Source of the DNA: Ahaetulla prasina
Lineage: Eukaryota; Chordata; Lepidosauria; Squamata; Colubridae
DNA length: 64,000 nt
Assembly: GCF_028640845.1 (NCBI RefSeq)
Contig: NC_080543.1
Coordinates: 2,314,959-2,378,958 of the forward strand
Reading direction: 5' to 3'
The position numbers were made by a program, and so were the translations under genes. The notes below the pieces were generated by a model. That model made no database searches. It saw only the letters and a list, made by a program, of their open reading frames with translations, and was not told the origin of the DNA. The number at the start of each line of letters is the position of its first letter. Within the stretch, counting starts at the first letter, position 1. Of the stretch, positions 53,576 through 62,960 are shown piece after piece.

Positions 53576-54126
53576 AAAGAATTGAGAAGGAGTTTAAGTT
53601 CTGTTCTCTGTAGAAATATAACATTTGATTCATACCCTGCCCGTGGCTCTGGGGAAATTATTTTTTTTTCTCCGTTCTCTCGATGAGAGGAAGCAGGGTT
53701 TTTTAGTTTTGCTTTTTTTCCCCCCCTTGCTCAAAAACCTTGTTAAAATAAAATCAATCCATGTCTTCAAATATATCCCCCCTGCTTAGGGATATAGGTA
53801 GGCTCAGTCTCGTGGGATTTGGCTCAGTGGCAGCCAAACTGCACAAATAGTATTTTAGCCCGGCTTCATTTCAGCTGATGGCCCCTGCATAACAATTTAC
53901 ATCCTCCCTCTCTCTCTCTCTCTTTCTCTCTCTCTCTTTCTCTCTCTCTCTAACCTTCTTTTCCAGTGCAAAGCTGGAACAAAATGACTTGCAGGAAGAT
54001 GAGATGATTGGGGAGATAGTTTGAGATCAGGGAGATAGTTTGAGATCAGGAATTGTGGCCGGTTTCCCCCCCATGCATTCATATTAGGGTCGATCGGCTA
54101 CAAAGCTGCTGTATATAGATAAATGC
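53576..54126. other. No gene; (CT)n microsatellite
   Basis: CT repeat at 53908-53952 and a tandem GGGAGATAGTTTGAGATCA duplication at 54008-54046. Confidence 0.55.
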
Positions 54127-54242
54127 AGAATAGAATAGAATAGAATAGAATAGAATAGAATAGAATAGAATAGAATAGAATAGAATAGAATAGAATAGAA
54201 TAGAAATTCTTCATTGACCAAGTGTGATTGGATACACACATA
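54127..54242 (-). mobile_element. L3/Snake1 LINE terminal scrap with (AATAG)n
   Basis: 75 bp of AATAG followed by TTCATTGACCAAGTGTGATT, the end of the L3 3' UTR. Confidence 0.8.
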
Positions 54243-54839
54243 TTTTATTTTATTTTATTATTTGCATGCTTTTAACTATTTTTCTACACATGCATGCCCA
54301 AGATTACTAATTTAAAATGAACAAGAATGCACTGCTCCCATGACCATAATTCTTGGAAACACTAAACGTAAAATAGAGATGTGTATTTATTTATTTGTTT
54401 GTTTATTAAATTTATATGCTGCCCATCTCGCTGATAAGGCAACTCTGGGCAGCTTATAAACAGATAAATGTAAAAACAATTAAAATTGTTGATTTATATT
54501 AAGAGCGAGAGAACGAGAGAGAATACTTCTATATAAGTGTTGTATAATAATAAAATATATAATAACTATTATAATAATTCTCTTGTATTTCGTTTTTATG
54601 CTTTCCACATTTTAGTCTCATATCCATAAGAATGAAGGGCAGTCTTAATTTTATTTCAATAGATAGTTTTGCCAGCGGTCCTGGGGACACCGAGTCCATC
54701 AAATGGTTGATTTGAGTGTTGTCACCAGAAAGGTTGGGAGTTCATTGGGCTTTGTGATGGAATTTTATTTCGGAAAGTGAGTGAGTTGGGTGGCCATATA
54801 AATTTTCTTAATAAATAAACATTTAAAAAGGAGCAATGG
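54243..54839. other. Mostly unrecognised; SINE/L2-like tail scrap
   Basis: 54400-54480 (ATGCTGCCCATCTCGCTGAT, CTCTGGGCAGC) resembles a diverged LINE/SINE tail. The rest is AT-rich. Confidence 0.4.
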
Positions 54840-55055
54840 ATCAAGGAGAGAATCAAGACAGAACTAAGGAGAAATGACAAAGCAGTGGGAAGAATTAATC
54901 AGTTTGCCACCAGAAGTTGTAAATGCTCCAACACTGGAAATATTTAAGAAAATGTTGGATAGCCATTTGTCTGAAATGGTGTAGGGTTTCCTGCCTGGGC
55001 AGCGGGTTGGACTAGAAGACCTCCAAGGTCCCTTCCAACTCTGTTATTATTATTA
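54840..55055 (+). mobile_element. CR1-A LINE 3' end
   Basis: AGTTGTAAATGCTCCAACAC and GGTTGGACTAGAAGACCTCC followed by (TTA)4. Confidence 0.8.
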
Positions 55056-55089
55056 CAAACTGTAGGGTGTCTTCTGCTCGAGCAGGAAG

Positions 55090-56300
55090 TTTTATTTATT
55101 TATTTATTTATTTATTTCATTTATTTATTTGTCAATCATATATAAGATAACAGGTAAAAGTATAAACATAATTTGGATACATGAAAAGCAGTGGTGGGTG
55201 TCAAATTTATTTTTACTACTGGTTCGGTGAGTGTGGCTTGGTGGGCGTGGCGGGGGGAAGATACTGCAAAATCTCCATTCCCTCCCCACTCTAGGGGAGG
55301 GTTACTGCAAAATCCCCATTTCTTCCCAATCAGCTGGGACTTGGGAGGCAGAGAATAAATGGGGGCGGGGCCAGTCAGCATTTTTACTACTGGTTCTCCC
55401 AACTACTCAAAATTTCTGCTACCGGTTTTCCAGACCTGATCAGAACCTGCTGAAACCCACCTCTGATGAAAAGAGTAAGTAAAAAGGAATATTAGGACAG
55501 GGACGGTAGGCACGCAGGTGCGCTTATGCACGCCCCTTACAGACCTCTTAGGAATGGGATGAGGTCAATGGTAGATAGTTTTTGGTTGAAGCTCTGGGGA
55601 TTTTGGGAAGAGACCACAGAGTCTGGTATTCCAGGCATTGACCACTCTGTTGCTGAAGTCATATTTTCTGCAATCGAGTTTGGAGAGATTTACCTTGAGT
55701 TTGTATCTATCATTTGCTCATATATTGTTGTGGTTGAAGCTGAAGTAGTCGTTGACAGGTAGGACATTGTGGTATATAATTTTATGTACTATGCTTAGTT
55801 CAGACTGAAGTCTGCGTAGTTCTAAGTTGTCTAAGCCCAAAATTTGGAGTCTGCTGGCATAAGGTATTTTATTGCGAATGGAGGAGTGGAGGACTCTTCT
55901 CGGGAAATATCTCTAGACTCTCTCAATTGTATTAATGTCCGATATGCAATGCGGGTTCCAGACAGATGAGCTTATTCAAGGATTGGTTTAGCAAATATTT
56001 TGCATGCTCTAGTTAGTAGCACAATATTACCAGAGAAGAAGCTACGCAAGATTAGGTTAACAACTCTTAGTGCCTTTTTGGCGATGTTGTTACAGTGGGC
56101 TCTGGCACTTAGATCTTTAGAAATGAGTACTCCAAGGTCCTTGACAGAGTGTGGGTCATCTATAAGGTCATGTCCATCTAATTTGTATTGTAATGGTTGG
56201 ACTAGAAGATCTTCAAGGTCCCTTCCAACTCTGGTATTCTGTTTAAAAAATAGGCGGGAACTCATGTGCGTTCCAGAACATCTATTGTAGCCCAAGTTGT
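55090..56300 (-). mobile_element. CR1-B LINE 3' part split by a hAT MITE
   Basis: Minus strand: 3' tail at 55090-55188, 3' UTR and coding end at 55466-56200 (SVKDLGVLISKDLSARAHC, NNIAKKALRVVNLILRSFFS). The AAAT tail is at 55092-55135. A CR1-A scrap (TTGGACTAGAAGATCTTC) follows at 56195-56240. Confidence 0.8.
55189..55465. mobile_element. hAT-N1 MITE with perfect 8-bp target duplication
   Basis: Starts CAGTGGTGGGTGTCAAA, ends AAACCCACCTCTG; ATGAAAAG at 55181-55188 and 55466-55473. 277 bp, non-coding. Confidence 0.95.
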
Positions 56301-56512
56301 TTCACAGGTACAAAATGTGTCCTATGGTTGTTGTAAGATGCCTCAAGATTCTGGAGAAGAAAGCGATAATAAAGATGATGATCAATTAGAATAAACTCAA
56401 GTAGCCCAATGGTTAGGAGGACTCTGCAGAGCTATTTATGGGCAAAGCTGACACTCTCCTCTCTTCTGGCCTCTCCTTTTTCGTTTATTAGACCCCTTGA
56501 GCCTTTCACAAA

Positions 56513-57508
56513 ATGGAGACTTGCAACTTCACGGGGGGTTCTGTCCCATCCTTCTGGCTGGTCGGCTTCCCCAGCCTCCAGGATCACCAGTTCCCCCTCT
56601 TTTTCGTCTTCCTCGCCTTCTACCTGCTCATCCTTTCCAGTAACGTCACCATCATCGTGGCCGTGGCCACCGACCCCAAACTCCACAAGCCCATGTACTT
56701 TTTCCTGACCAACCTTTCCATCTTAGACATCCTCCTCACCACCATCACCATCCCCCGCATGCTGGCCATGTTCTTGGTCAATGCCAAGTCGGTCTCCTCC
56801 AAGGGATGCTTCTTGCAGATGTACTTCTTCCACGGGCTGGCGGTGACGGAGACCTTTCTCCTGGTGGTGATGTCCTACGACCGCTACGAGGCCATCTGCC
56901 ACCCCTTGCACTACGCGGTCCGGATGACCAAGCAGAAGAACCTGCAGCTGGCTGCCGGAGCTTGGTTCTGCGCGCTGTTGGTCCCCATCCAACCGATTGT
57001 CCAGTTGTTTCAGCTGACCTTTCGCCAGACGCCCAGGGTCAACCACTGCTTCTGCGACCACTTGGCGGTGGTCCAGGCTGCTTGCCCAAACGCCTACACC
57101 ACGTTCCAAAGTTTTCTGGGCTTTATCATTGCTATGACTGTCGCCTTTGGTCCTCTGCTGCTTGTGGTCATCTCCTACGCCTGCATCATGGTCTCCGTCT
57201 TGCAGATCAGGTCCAAGGAAGACCGCAGGAGGACCTTCTCCACTTGCTTCTCTCACCTGTTGGTGGTCATCACGTACTACTCCTCCATTGCTCTGGCCTT
57301 TCTCTCCTACCGCGTCCAGATGCCCAGCGACATCCACATTCTGAGCGACATGATTTTTGCCATTTTAACGCCTTTGGTCAACCCTCTTATTTACACTCTG
57401 AGAAACAGGGACATCAAGAGGGCGGTGAGAAAGCTGGCGTCCTCAAAAGTCTTCTCCATGCAGAAAGAAAGGCTCCGTTTAGACCAACTGAGGTCGAAGG
57501 AGATTTAA
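56513..57508 (+). CDS. OR2AT4: Olfactory receptor, class II, OR2AT4-like
   Basis: A 331-residue seven-helix GPCR in one exon, as usual for olfactory receptors. Such receptors couple through G-olf to raise cAMP in sensory neurons; mammalian OR2AT4 is also expressed in skin. Visible motifs: N-glycosylation site NFT (5-7), SSNVTII in TM1 (42-48), KPMYFFLTNLS (59-69) in TM2, disulfide Cys99 with an ECL2 Cys near 179-191, MSYDRYEAIC (120-129) ending TM3, HCFCDHLAVVQAAC (178-191) in ECL2, SY (221-222) in TM5, TFSTCFSHL (241-249) in TM6 and PLVNPLIYTLRNRD (287-300) in TM7. The DRY-box variant has Glu126 where Val is usual. The ATG at 56513 has A at -3 and G at +4 and gives a standard N-terminus; no earlier in-frame start is needed. 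The C-tail is slightly long. The HLAVVQ and IPSL-like loop words recall OR2AT4 rather than other OR2 genes; orthology is from memory and synteny. No pseudogene lesion seen. Confidence 0.93.
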   Translation: METCNFTGGSVPSFWLVGFPSLQDHQFPLFFVFLAFYLLILSSNVTIIVAVATDPKLHKPMYFFLTNLSILDILLTTITIPRMLAMFLVNAKSVSSKGCFLQMYFFHGLAVTETFLLVVMSYDRYEAICHPLHYAVRMTKQKNLQLAAGAWFCALLVPIQPIVQLFQLTFRQTPRVNHCFCDHLAVVQAACPNAYTTFQSFLGFIIAMTVAFGPLLLVVISYACIMVSVLQIRSKEDRRRTFSTCFSHLLVVITYYSSIALAFLSYRVQMPSDIHILSDMIFAILTPLVNPLIYTLRNRDIKRAVRKLASSKVFSMQKERLRLDQLRSKEI

Positions 57509-57889
57509 AACCGTGTTTTAATTAATGGGAGTTTTCGATTAGTGGAGCCCTTTAATTTAAATTAGATTTCGGCGTACCTAATTACAGTTGCTCCAGGACT
57601 TGTTAAATCTTCTCTCGCTAAGAGCCGGTAAATTCTTGTATATTTTATTGAAAACAGCCTTGAAACGTTTTTATGTTTTATTTTGTGCCCATTGCACTGT
57701 ATTTGCCTGATAGGAAATCATAATTTCAGCCAGATATTATTTGTGAATCGAAAAGAGTTGTTTTACATTTCGCTGATAACCCTAAGTTGAAGACAGAGCC
57801 ATCAGGATGAAGCCTACAAGCATCTGGGCATTTTGCAGTTAGAAAACATCAAGCATGGACAAATTAAAAATGTGATTAATAAAGAATGC
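57509..57889. other. 3' flank of the olfactory receptor
   Basis: AT-rich, no repeats recognised up to 57827; likely includes the 3' UTR. The first AATAAA-like signal after the stop is at about 57876, inside the repeat flank shared with 53440, so the true polyA site is uncertain. Confidence 0.45.
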
Positions 57890-58810
57890 ACCCAAAGAAT
57901 CATAGAATCGTAGGGTTGGAAGGGACCTTAGTGGTCTTCTAGTCCAACCCCCTGCTTACTTCATTCAGGACAAATGGTTGTCCAATCTCTTTTTGAAAAC
58001 CTCCAATGTTGGAGCACCCACAACTACTGTGTTGTGCCTCGCTCCCCCCCCCTCCCCGCAGCCGGGCCCCTCTCATCTCCTGCCGGACGCTGATAGTGCA
58101 GAAGAATGTCCTGGCATGCCTCCAGCCCCCAGTCCTGGCACCATGCCTGGACAAACGGAGCACCTGGGCCCCTCCCCCACAGCATGTGAGCCTGGGGAGT
58201 GTGAAGCCAGCCACGAGCTAGAATTGCCGGCAGCTGGAGGGTGGACAGATCCAGGCTTCCGGAGAATGGAGAGGCGACGTCAGCAAAAGGAAGGGAGGGG
58301 CAGGCCTGGATAAGTGCTGAGTCATGGAGCCACACCCCATGGCCTATATAAGGGATCTGCTTTCTGGCATTCTCTAAGTCAGGCAAAGTCTAACTTGGAT
58401 TGCTGAAGTCACTTCCTGGTCTCCTGCTTGCCTTGAGAACTCTGATAGGACTTTGGCAGAGCTGCAGAGGCACACTTGATACGGACTTCCCCGACCCGGC
58501 CGTCAGAGGAGGAATGGGACACGACATACTGGGAGGAAGCCATTCCACTGGTTAATTGTCCTCACGGTCAGGAAATTTCTCCTTAATTCCAGGTTGCTTC
58601 TCTCCTTGGTTACTTTCCATCCGTTGTTTCTTGTCCTGCCCTCTGGTGCTTTGGAGAATAGGTTGACCCCACCCCCCTCTTCTTTGGGGCAGCCCCTGAG
58701 ATATTGGAAGATGACTATCATACCACCCCTGGTCCTTCTCTTCATTAAAGCAGACAGACCCAATTCCTGCAACTGTTCATCATATGGTTTAGCCTCTAGA
58801 GCAGAAAAGA
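57890..58810 (-). mobile_element. CR1-A LINE 3' end split by a solo LTR
   Basis: Minus-strand CR1-A end 57895-58029 (AGGGTTGGAAGGGACC) and coding part 58532-58810 (LMKRRTRGGMIVIFQYLRG), interrupted exactly at a TACTG duplication. Confidence 0.85.
58030..58526 (+). mobile_element. Solo LTR, family LTR-b, with perfect 5-bp target duplication
   Basis: Starts TGTTGTGCCTCGC, ends GACACGACA; TACTG at 58025-58029 and 58527-58531. The TATA box is CCTATATAAGGG near 58344-58355. Matches the copy at 2408-2923 along its length, including the CGACGTCAGCAAAAGGAAG word, but its acidic frame is broken. Confidence 0.9.
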
Positions 58811-59327
58811 TAGAGATGAAGTGAGGGGACCTTCTCCCTTGCCCAATGCCTGGGTCAAGAGCCAGATATTCAGCAGTCTTCTAAACCAGGGGTCTCCAAC
58901 CTTGGTCCCTTTAAGACTTGTCGACTTGAAGTCCTCCAGGCTTCAAGTTGCCAAGGTTGGAGACCCCTGCTCTGGAGAACTAAATGAGAATTAAAGACAA
59001 CATTTAATGGTGCAAATCCCCTCAAAAGCATCAATTCCTGGACTCATAATTCAATACACGCCTCAAATTATTAACTGAATACAAGCTGAACTGGACAGAC
59101 TGGCGAGAGAGAGAGAGAGAAAGTTAATTATTATTTGCTGTATAGAGGGCCTGCTCCTGGGTTCCTGATAGATGGCACATTTTAAGACATCAGACTAGTC
59201 AGCCAAAAATAATATTTTGGACTTACTGGAACTCTTTGGTTTAGGAAAAAAATGGGCCGAGCCTTGTATTATTGGAGATGCACTGAGAAGAATTGTTCAT
59301 TAAAACGTATTTTTGCACCCTCCTAAC
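58811..59327. other. hAT-P MITE copy and unrecognised DNA
   Basis: 58887-58971 is a compact hAT-P MITE (CAGGGGTCTCCAACC to GGTTGGAGACCCCTG), lacking most of its centre. 58972-59327 is unrecognised with a short (GA)n at 59107-59120. Confidence 0.6.
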
Positions 59328-59774
59328 CAGCGGTGAAATCCAATTTTTTTTTTACTATCGGTTCTGTGGCCGTGGCTTGGTGGGTGTGGTGTGGCTTGGT
59401 GGGTGTGGCTTGGTGGGCGTGGCAGGGGAAGGATACTGCAAAATCCCCATTCCCTCCTGACTCCTGGATAAAGGATATTGCAAAATCTCTATTCCCTCCC
59501 CACTCCTGGGGGAAGGCTATTGCAAAATCCCCATTCCCTCCTGACTCCTGGATAAAGGATACTGCAAAATCCCCATTCCCTCCCCACTCCTGGGGGAAGG
59601 ATATTACAAAATCCCCATTCCCTCCGGATTCCTGGGTAAAGGACATTGCAAAATCTCCATTCCCACCCCACTCTGGGGCTAGCCAGAGGTGGTATTTGCC
59701 GGTTCTCAGAACTACTCAAAATTTCCGCTACCGGTTCCCCAGAACCTGTCAGAACCTGCTGGATTTCACCCCTG
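59328..59774. mobile_element. hAT-N1 MITE with perfect 8-bp target duplication and internal tandem repeats
   Basis: Starts CAGCGGTGAAATCC, ends GGATTTCACCCCTG; CTCCTAAC at 59320-59327 and 59775-59782. Inside, a unit of about 60 bp (AAAATCCCCATTCCCTCC and ACTCCTGGGGGAAGGATA) is repeated five to six times (59430-59680). Confidence 0.95.
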
Positions 59775-59883
59775 CTCCTAACCTTATTGTGTTCTTGGAA
59801 AAACTGATTATATACATTAATCTGACTTTGATGTTTTAATAGCTTTGAATGTCCATATTTTGTTGGCGATATACTTATTACAT

Positions 59884-60058
59884 CAGGGGTCCCCAAACCC
59901 CGGTCCGTGGACTGGCACCAGTACGCGACATGCCAGAAATCGGGCTGCACAAACAAATCAGATCCCATCCGTGGGATGCAGGCAGCACACATAACCAACT
60001 CCCTCCCATCTGTGGAAAACCTCTCTCCATGGAACCAGTCCCTGGTGCCCAAGAGATT
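59884..60058. mobile_element. hAT-like fragment (CAGGGGTCCCCAAACC family)
   Basis: Starts CAGGGGTCCCCAAACCCC and GGTCCGTGGACTGGCACC; near its end GGAACCAGTCCCTGGTGCC is an inverted partner, but the final TIR is missing where PLE sequence begins. Resembles a Charlie/Tip100-type hAT end known in amniotes. Confidence 0.6.
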
Positions 60059-60400
60059 GTGAGACACATCAACCGACAACCAGCCTACAAACCCATCAGA
60101 ATCCAAATCAAGCCTTAGCCAACCAGCGAGGGCACCGACCGGCAACCAACCCACACGTGCCCCCCCCACCCTGCCAACCAGCACTTCATCCCTCAGTGAC
60201 CCTCACCTGACATGACCTCCCCATCACAAGGCCCTCACCTGATGGGACCCACACACCTGACCCATCACAAGACCTACGGACCACACAAAGCCTTTAGAAG
60301 CAGAAAAACGCAGACTTTCCTTAAACTTCGCTGAAGATGTTACCTAGCCTGGTAACGAAATGTTCAGAAAGCAACCCGCAAGCTCAGAGAAAGAACCTCC
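60059..60400 (+). mobile_element. PLE-1 3' end: ORF C-terminus, 3' UTR and ribozyme
   Basis: EIVRHINRQPAYKPIRIQIK followed by a stop resembles the end of PLE endonuclease ORFs (INRH motif, compare 14135-14150). About 210 bp of CA/CC-rich 3' UTR follow, then the hammerhead-like motif at 60331 and AAGCTCAGAGA. This copy ties the many PLE-1 tails in the window to a PLE. Confidence 0.7.
60331..60364 (+). ncRNA. Hammerhead-like motif of PLE-1, best helix II
   Basis: CUGAAGA (60331-60337), U, GUUACC, loop UAGCCU, GGUAAC (six perfect pairs), GAAA (60357-60360), U, GUU (60362-60364). GUU is a permitted but weaker cleavage triplet than GUC. Helix I next to it is poorly paired here, whereas typical PLE-1 copies have UUCUAGCA against UGCAAGAA with seven of eight pairs but a worse helix II. 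Confidence 0.6.
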
Positions 60401-61090
60401 ACCCTCAGCTGCTATATTACTCCTCTTCCTCCTTCTCCTCTTCCTCCTCATCCCATTCTCCATATCCTCCTCTCTGCAAACCCTCACTCTTCTAGCACTG
60501 ATGATATTCCCTAGCGGAGCCGTGAAATGTCTGCAAGAAAACAAGCTGAGAGAACACCAAGGACCCCACAATCCTTCTTCTCCTTCTCCTTCTCTTTCCC
60601 CTTCCCCTTGTCTTCCTTCTCATTCTCCTCCCTCTCCTTCTCCTTCCTCCTTTTTCCTTCCTCTTTTTTCCTTTAGCACTGATGATATTCCCTAGTTGGG
60701 TCAATTAAATGTCTGCAAGAAAACAAACTGAGCGGACACCAAGGACCCCACAATCCTTCTCCTTCTCTTCCTTCTCCTCCTTCTCCTTCCTTCTTTTTCC
60801 TTCCTCTTTTTTCCTTCCTCCTTTAGCACTGATGATATTACCTAGTTGGGTCATGAAATGTCTGCAAGAAAACAAACTGAGCGAACAACCAGGACTCAAC
60901 AATCCTTTTCCTTCTCCTCCTTCTCCTTCTCCTCCTTCTCCTTTTCCTTCCTCCTTTTTCCTTCCTCTTTTTTCCTTTCTCCTCTGGCACTGATGACATT
61001 CCCTAGTTGGGTCATAAAAGGTTTGCAAGAAAACCACCAACCTCCAAGAGCACCAAGAAACCCTCATTTCAACCCTGAGCGATGAAATAT
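60401..61090 (+). mobile_element. Four more PLE-1 tails with CTT/CCT tracts
   Basis: Hammerhead-like parts at 60490-60540, 60675-60722, 60822-60871 and 60983-61031, at about 150-190 bp spacing, each followed by pyrimidine runs. All on the plus strand after the PLE-1 3' end at 60331, so this is a direct tandem of PLE tails. The last ends TCAACCCTGAGCGATGAAAT. Confidence 0.8.
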
Positions 61091-61544
61091 TCTCCTTCAT
61101 AGCTGTTCACTGTTTCTAATGTCTGAAAAAATGAGGGCCACTCACCGATCAGGAGCTCTGCGTAGCTTCTAACGTTGTCACTACTCGCATCTGGGGTTTA
61201 GGTAGTGAAGCACTTCCAACTGAGAAGCATACATCCGGCTTTTCTCCCGGACTTCAAGCATTGCTCTAATTTCAGTCCTATAATTTTCAACTTCTCTAGA
61301 CCATCAATGAACGGAAGAGCTCCACTCAAGAGATTTGAGGAAAGTGCCGTACGGAGCGAGTCCTATTAACCATGGAATCTCAGGAAGAGTTTGAATTTTC
61401 CCATTCAGTGTCTTCGCTTCCTTAAGAGGAGAAAGACCACGAGTGGCCTTGAAAAAGAAAACGCAAGGGAAAAAAACCCACAATTACAATCAACACTTTT
61501 TCTCAAAATTCATAAACGTTCGCTAGGAATGAAGAGGCTGCAAA
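61091..61544. other. No recognised feature
   Basis: Apparently unique; the 75-codon frame at 61391 has no domain. Confidence 0.35.
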
Positions 61545-61815
61545 GACAGTCCTCAACTTACAACGATTCATTTAGTGACCAAAGTTACAGCAGCACAGGG
61601 GAAAAAAGTGACTTATGACGGATTTTTACACACTTACGACCATTGCAGCATTCTTGTGGTCACGTGATCAAAATTCAGACGCTTCACAACTTAACAACTA
61701 GAGTGAGTCACTTAACACCTACGGCATAAAATGGGACAAAATTCCCTTAACAACCATCTCACTTAGCAATGGAAATTTTGGGTTCGGTTGCGGTCATAAG
61801 TCGAGGACCACCTAT
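61545..61815. mobile_element. 'TTACGACC' MITE copy
   Basis: CAGTCCTCAACTTACAACG at the left and GCGGTCATAAGTCGAGGACC at the right give inverted ends of about 17 bp; the best copy for defining the family's termini. Confidence 0.65.
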
Positions 61816-62060
61816 ATATAAAATACAATGCCTTGTTAGGCTTAAAAAATAAGTTGAGGACTAATCGACAAATGCTGTTTTGTTTTGAGAAAGCCAAGTT
61901 GGAGGAGTAAATTTCCATTAGCATGAAAGCAAACTGGGTGATTTTGAGCCTGTCATGATCTCTCAGCCCAGACCACCTCACAGGGTTGTTGTTGTGGGGG
62001 AAATAGGAGGAGAAAGATATGGCGGACATCTTTGTCTTCTTGAGTTACTTGGAAAACTAA
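61816..62060. other. No recognised feature
   Basis: No gene or repeat recognised. Confidence 0.35.
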
Positions 62061-62160
62061 TAATAGAATAGAATAGAATAGAATAGAATAGAATAGAATA
62101 GAATTTTATTGGCCAAGTATGATTGGACACACAAGGAATTTGTCTTGTGTGTCCAAAGGC
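62061..62160 (-). mobile_element. L3/Snake1 LINE terminal scrap with (AATAG)n
   Basis: AATAG repeats then TTTTATTGGCCAAGTATG and ACACAAGGAATTTGTCTTG. Confidence 0.8.
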
Positions 62161-62179
62161 AGGATTCAAATTAAATAAA

Positions 62180-62184
<5 letters not shown>

Positions 62185-62237
<53 letters not shown>

Positions 62238-62719
62238 AAAGGAAGGAAGGAAGGAAGGAAGGAAGGAAGGAAGGAAGGAAGGAAGGAAGGAAGGAAGGAA
62301 GGAAAAGAAAAAAGAAAGAAAGAAAAAAGAGAAAGAAAGAGGAAGAAAGAGGGGAAAGAAAGGAAGAAAGGAAGGGAAGAAAGAAGGAAGAAAGAAAGAA
62401 AGAAAGAGGAAGGAAGAGGGGAAAGAAAGGAAGAAAGGAAGGGAAGAAAGAGGAAGGAAGAAAAGAAAAAGAAAAAGGAAGGAAGAGGAAGGAAGAGGGG
62501 AAAGAAAGGAAGAAAGGAAGAAGGAAGGAAGGAAGGAAGAGGAAGGAAGGAAGGAAGGAAAAGAAAAAAGAGAAGAGAAAGAAAGGAAGGAAGGAAGCAA
62601 GGGGGGAAAGAAAGGAAGGAAGGAAGAAAGGAAAAGAAAAAAGAAAAAGAAAGAAAGAAAGAACAAAAGAAAGAAAGAGTAGGAGAAAGAAAGGAAGGAA
62701 AAGAAAAAAGAAAAAAGAG

Positions 62720-62750
<31 letters not shown>

Positions 62751-62960
62751 AGAAGGAAGAAGAGGGGAAAGGAAGGAAGGAAGGAAGGAAGGAAGGAAAA
62801 GAAAAAAGAGAAGGAAAGAAAGAAAAAGAGGGGAATGAAAGAAGAGGAGGGGAAAGAAAGGAAGGAAGGAAGGAAAAGAAAAAGAGAAAGAAAGAGAGAG
62901 AGAGGGAGGAAGGAAGGAAGAAAGGAAAAGAAGAAAGAAAAAAAGAAAGAAAGAAAGACC
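62185..62960. repeat. Long purine tract (GA)n, (GGAA)n, (GAAA)n
   Basis: About 775 bp of almost pure purine on the plus strand: GA (62185-62232), GGAA (62240-62302), then mixed. Charged K/E/R frames here are artefacts. Confidence 0.95.

Noticed and set aside
56723..57337. 204-codon minus-strand frame across the olfactory receptor
   Set aside because: Shadow of the GC-rich receptor coding sequence.
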